Source: Gymnogyps californianus (lineage: Eukaryota; Chordata; Aves; Accipitriformes; Cathartidae). From it: DNA of 64,000 nucleotides. Positions 63,440 through 64,000 of this stretch are shown here, one piece after another. Position 1 is the first letter of the stretch; every line of letters starts with the position of its first letter. The stretch is taken from positions 8,556,001-8,620,000 of the forward strand of contig NC_059486.1 of the NCBI RefSeq assembly GCF_018139145.2, read 5' to 3'. A program made the translations under genes and the position numbers. The notes under the pieces were generated by a model. That model saw nothing but the letters and a program-made list of their open reading frames with translations. It had not been told where the DNA came from and ran no database searches.

Positions 63440-63590
63440 CCCTGCCTTCCTCAGCCTGGCCCGCAGCGGGGGAAATCAAACAAGCAGGGGACTGTGTGCG
63501 GGAAGGGGCCGCGGGCGCTGCTGCAGGCCAGCTCTCCCCCAGCGAGGCGGCCTCTATGCCACAGCGGCAGCCCTTCGGGGCTGGCTCTCC
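63440..63590. promoter_or_regulatory. Short CpG-rich patch beside AT-rich block
   Basis: About eleven CpGs in roughly 140 GC-rich bases. It is flanked on both sides by AT-rich phrases ('cttataaataaatattcccc' before, 'cataaatattttaattacat' after). The layout could be an enhancer with an embedded CpG cluster. It is too short for a formal island, and no promoter elements were identified. Confidence 0.3.
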
Positions 63591-64000
63591 CCCCTCATAA
63601 ATATTTTAATTACATTTCCATGAAGGAAACATAGCTTACAGGGATGCAAGAAAAGAGAAAAAGGAAAACAGGCAATCTTGTGTTAATTGTACACCCCAAT
63701 ACCTGCTCTCGCTTCGAAAAGAAAAGGGGTGCAGGGACAGCAGTAAACATCAAAACCCATGCAGCGTTGAGCCAAGCCCAACCCAGACTCCATGCAGTTG
63801 AACTGCATATAATCTACACCACCGCTCAAACCGTGAACGTCAAAGCACTGCCGTTTTTCTTTCAGACAGCCCTTGCGAGGCCCTTTTGTTGAGGAGAGCT
63901 GTAAAGACTGCCCTCAGTTCCTGGCTGAATCACCCAAGGCTTCACCCAGCTTTACCTGCCAGACACTTGCGGTACCATAGAGTAGATACGTGGGGCAGGG

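Larger units (their letters stand above)
27132..64000 (-). other. FBRSL1: Intron 5' of the 102-nt exon, incomplete at window edge
   Basis: At least 36.9 kb of intron lie upstream of the 102-nt exon in the transcript, running off the right edge. The preceding FBRSL1 exon should end in a KQ-type peptide at phase 0, and no such donor-flanked exon was recognised. The intron contains three CR1 remnants, several SINE-like fragments, simple repeats and several AT-rich blocks listed separately. A large intron filled with such blocks is typical of AUTS2-family genes. Confidence 0.75.

Overview
This is vertebrate nuclear DNA, most likely from a bird. It is AT-rich, has no long open reading frames, and its recognisable repeats are all old. 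They are CR1-type LINE remnants, MIR/CORE-SINE-like fragments and amniote palindromic elements. I saw no recent transposon, no bacterial or plasmid architecture, no RNA gene and no CRISPR array. 'Bird' is an inference from the sauropsid-type CR1 remnants and the low repeat load.

The window is the inside of one large gene transcribed from the minus strand. Two coding exons can be supported from splice signals, reading frame and peptide: a 102-nt exon (27131 down to 27030) and a 36-nt microexon (15737 down to 15702). Both have strong acceptors, GTAAGT donors and phase 0 at both ends. Joined, they read ...RSSSRDRLSD-SSAQSLSGRGYS. This matches my memory of the N-terminal part of FBRSL1 (fibrosin-like 1), a paralogue of AUTS2. 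AUTS2 and its relatives are linked to Polycomb-related transcriptional control. No search was run.

Layout in plus-strand order: 1-15701 is intron 3' of the microexon, with a CpG-rich patch near 8.8 kb and SINE fragments at 3.3 and 14.0 kb. 15738-27029 is the 11.3-kb intron between the two exons, with SINE fragments near 20.8 and 21.4 kb and two conserved-looking AT-rich blocks near 23 and 26 kb. 27132-64000 is at least 36.9 kb of upstream intron. It holds CR1 remnants at 28.5-29.3 kb (minus), 36.9-37.8 kb (plus) and 58.3-59.9 kb (minus), SINE fragments, a palindromic-element remnant near 57.05 kb, and several unique AT-rich blocks (31.5-32.5, 45.2-45.8, 50.5-50.9, 51.5-52.0 and 57.1-57.5 kb) that look like conserved non-coding elements.

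I found no undescribed multi-gene system. The items most worth checking are the microexon, the candidate conserved elements and a weak 65-nt cryptic-exon candidate at 51.2 kb. The neighbouring FBRSL1 exons, which should continue with a CDSES-like segment downstream and end in a KQ-like segment upstream, were looked for and not seen, so they probably lie outside the window.
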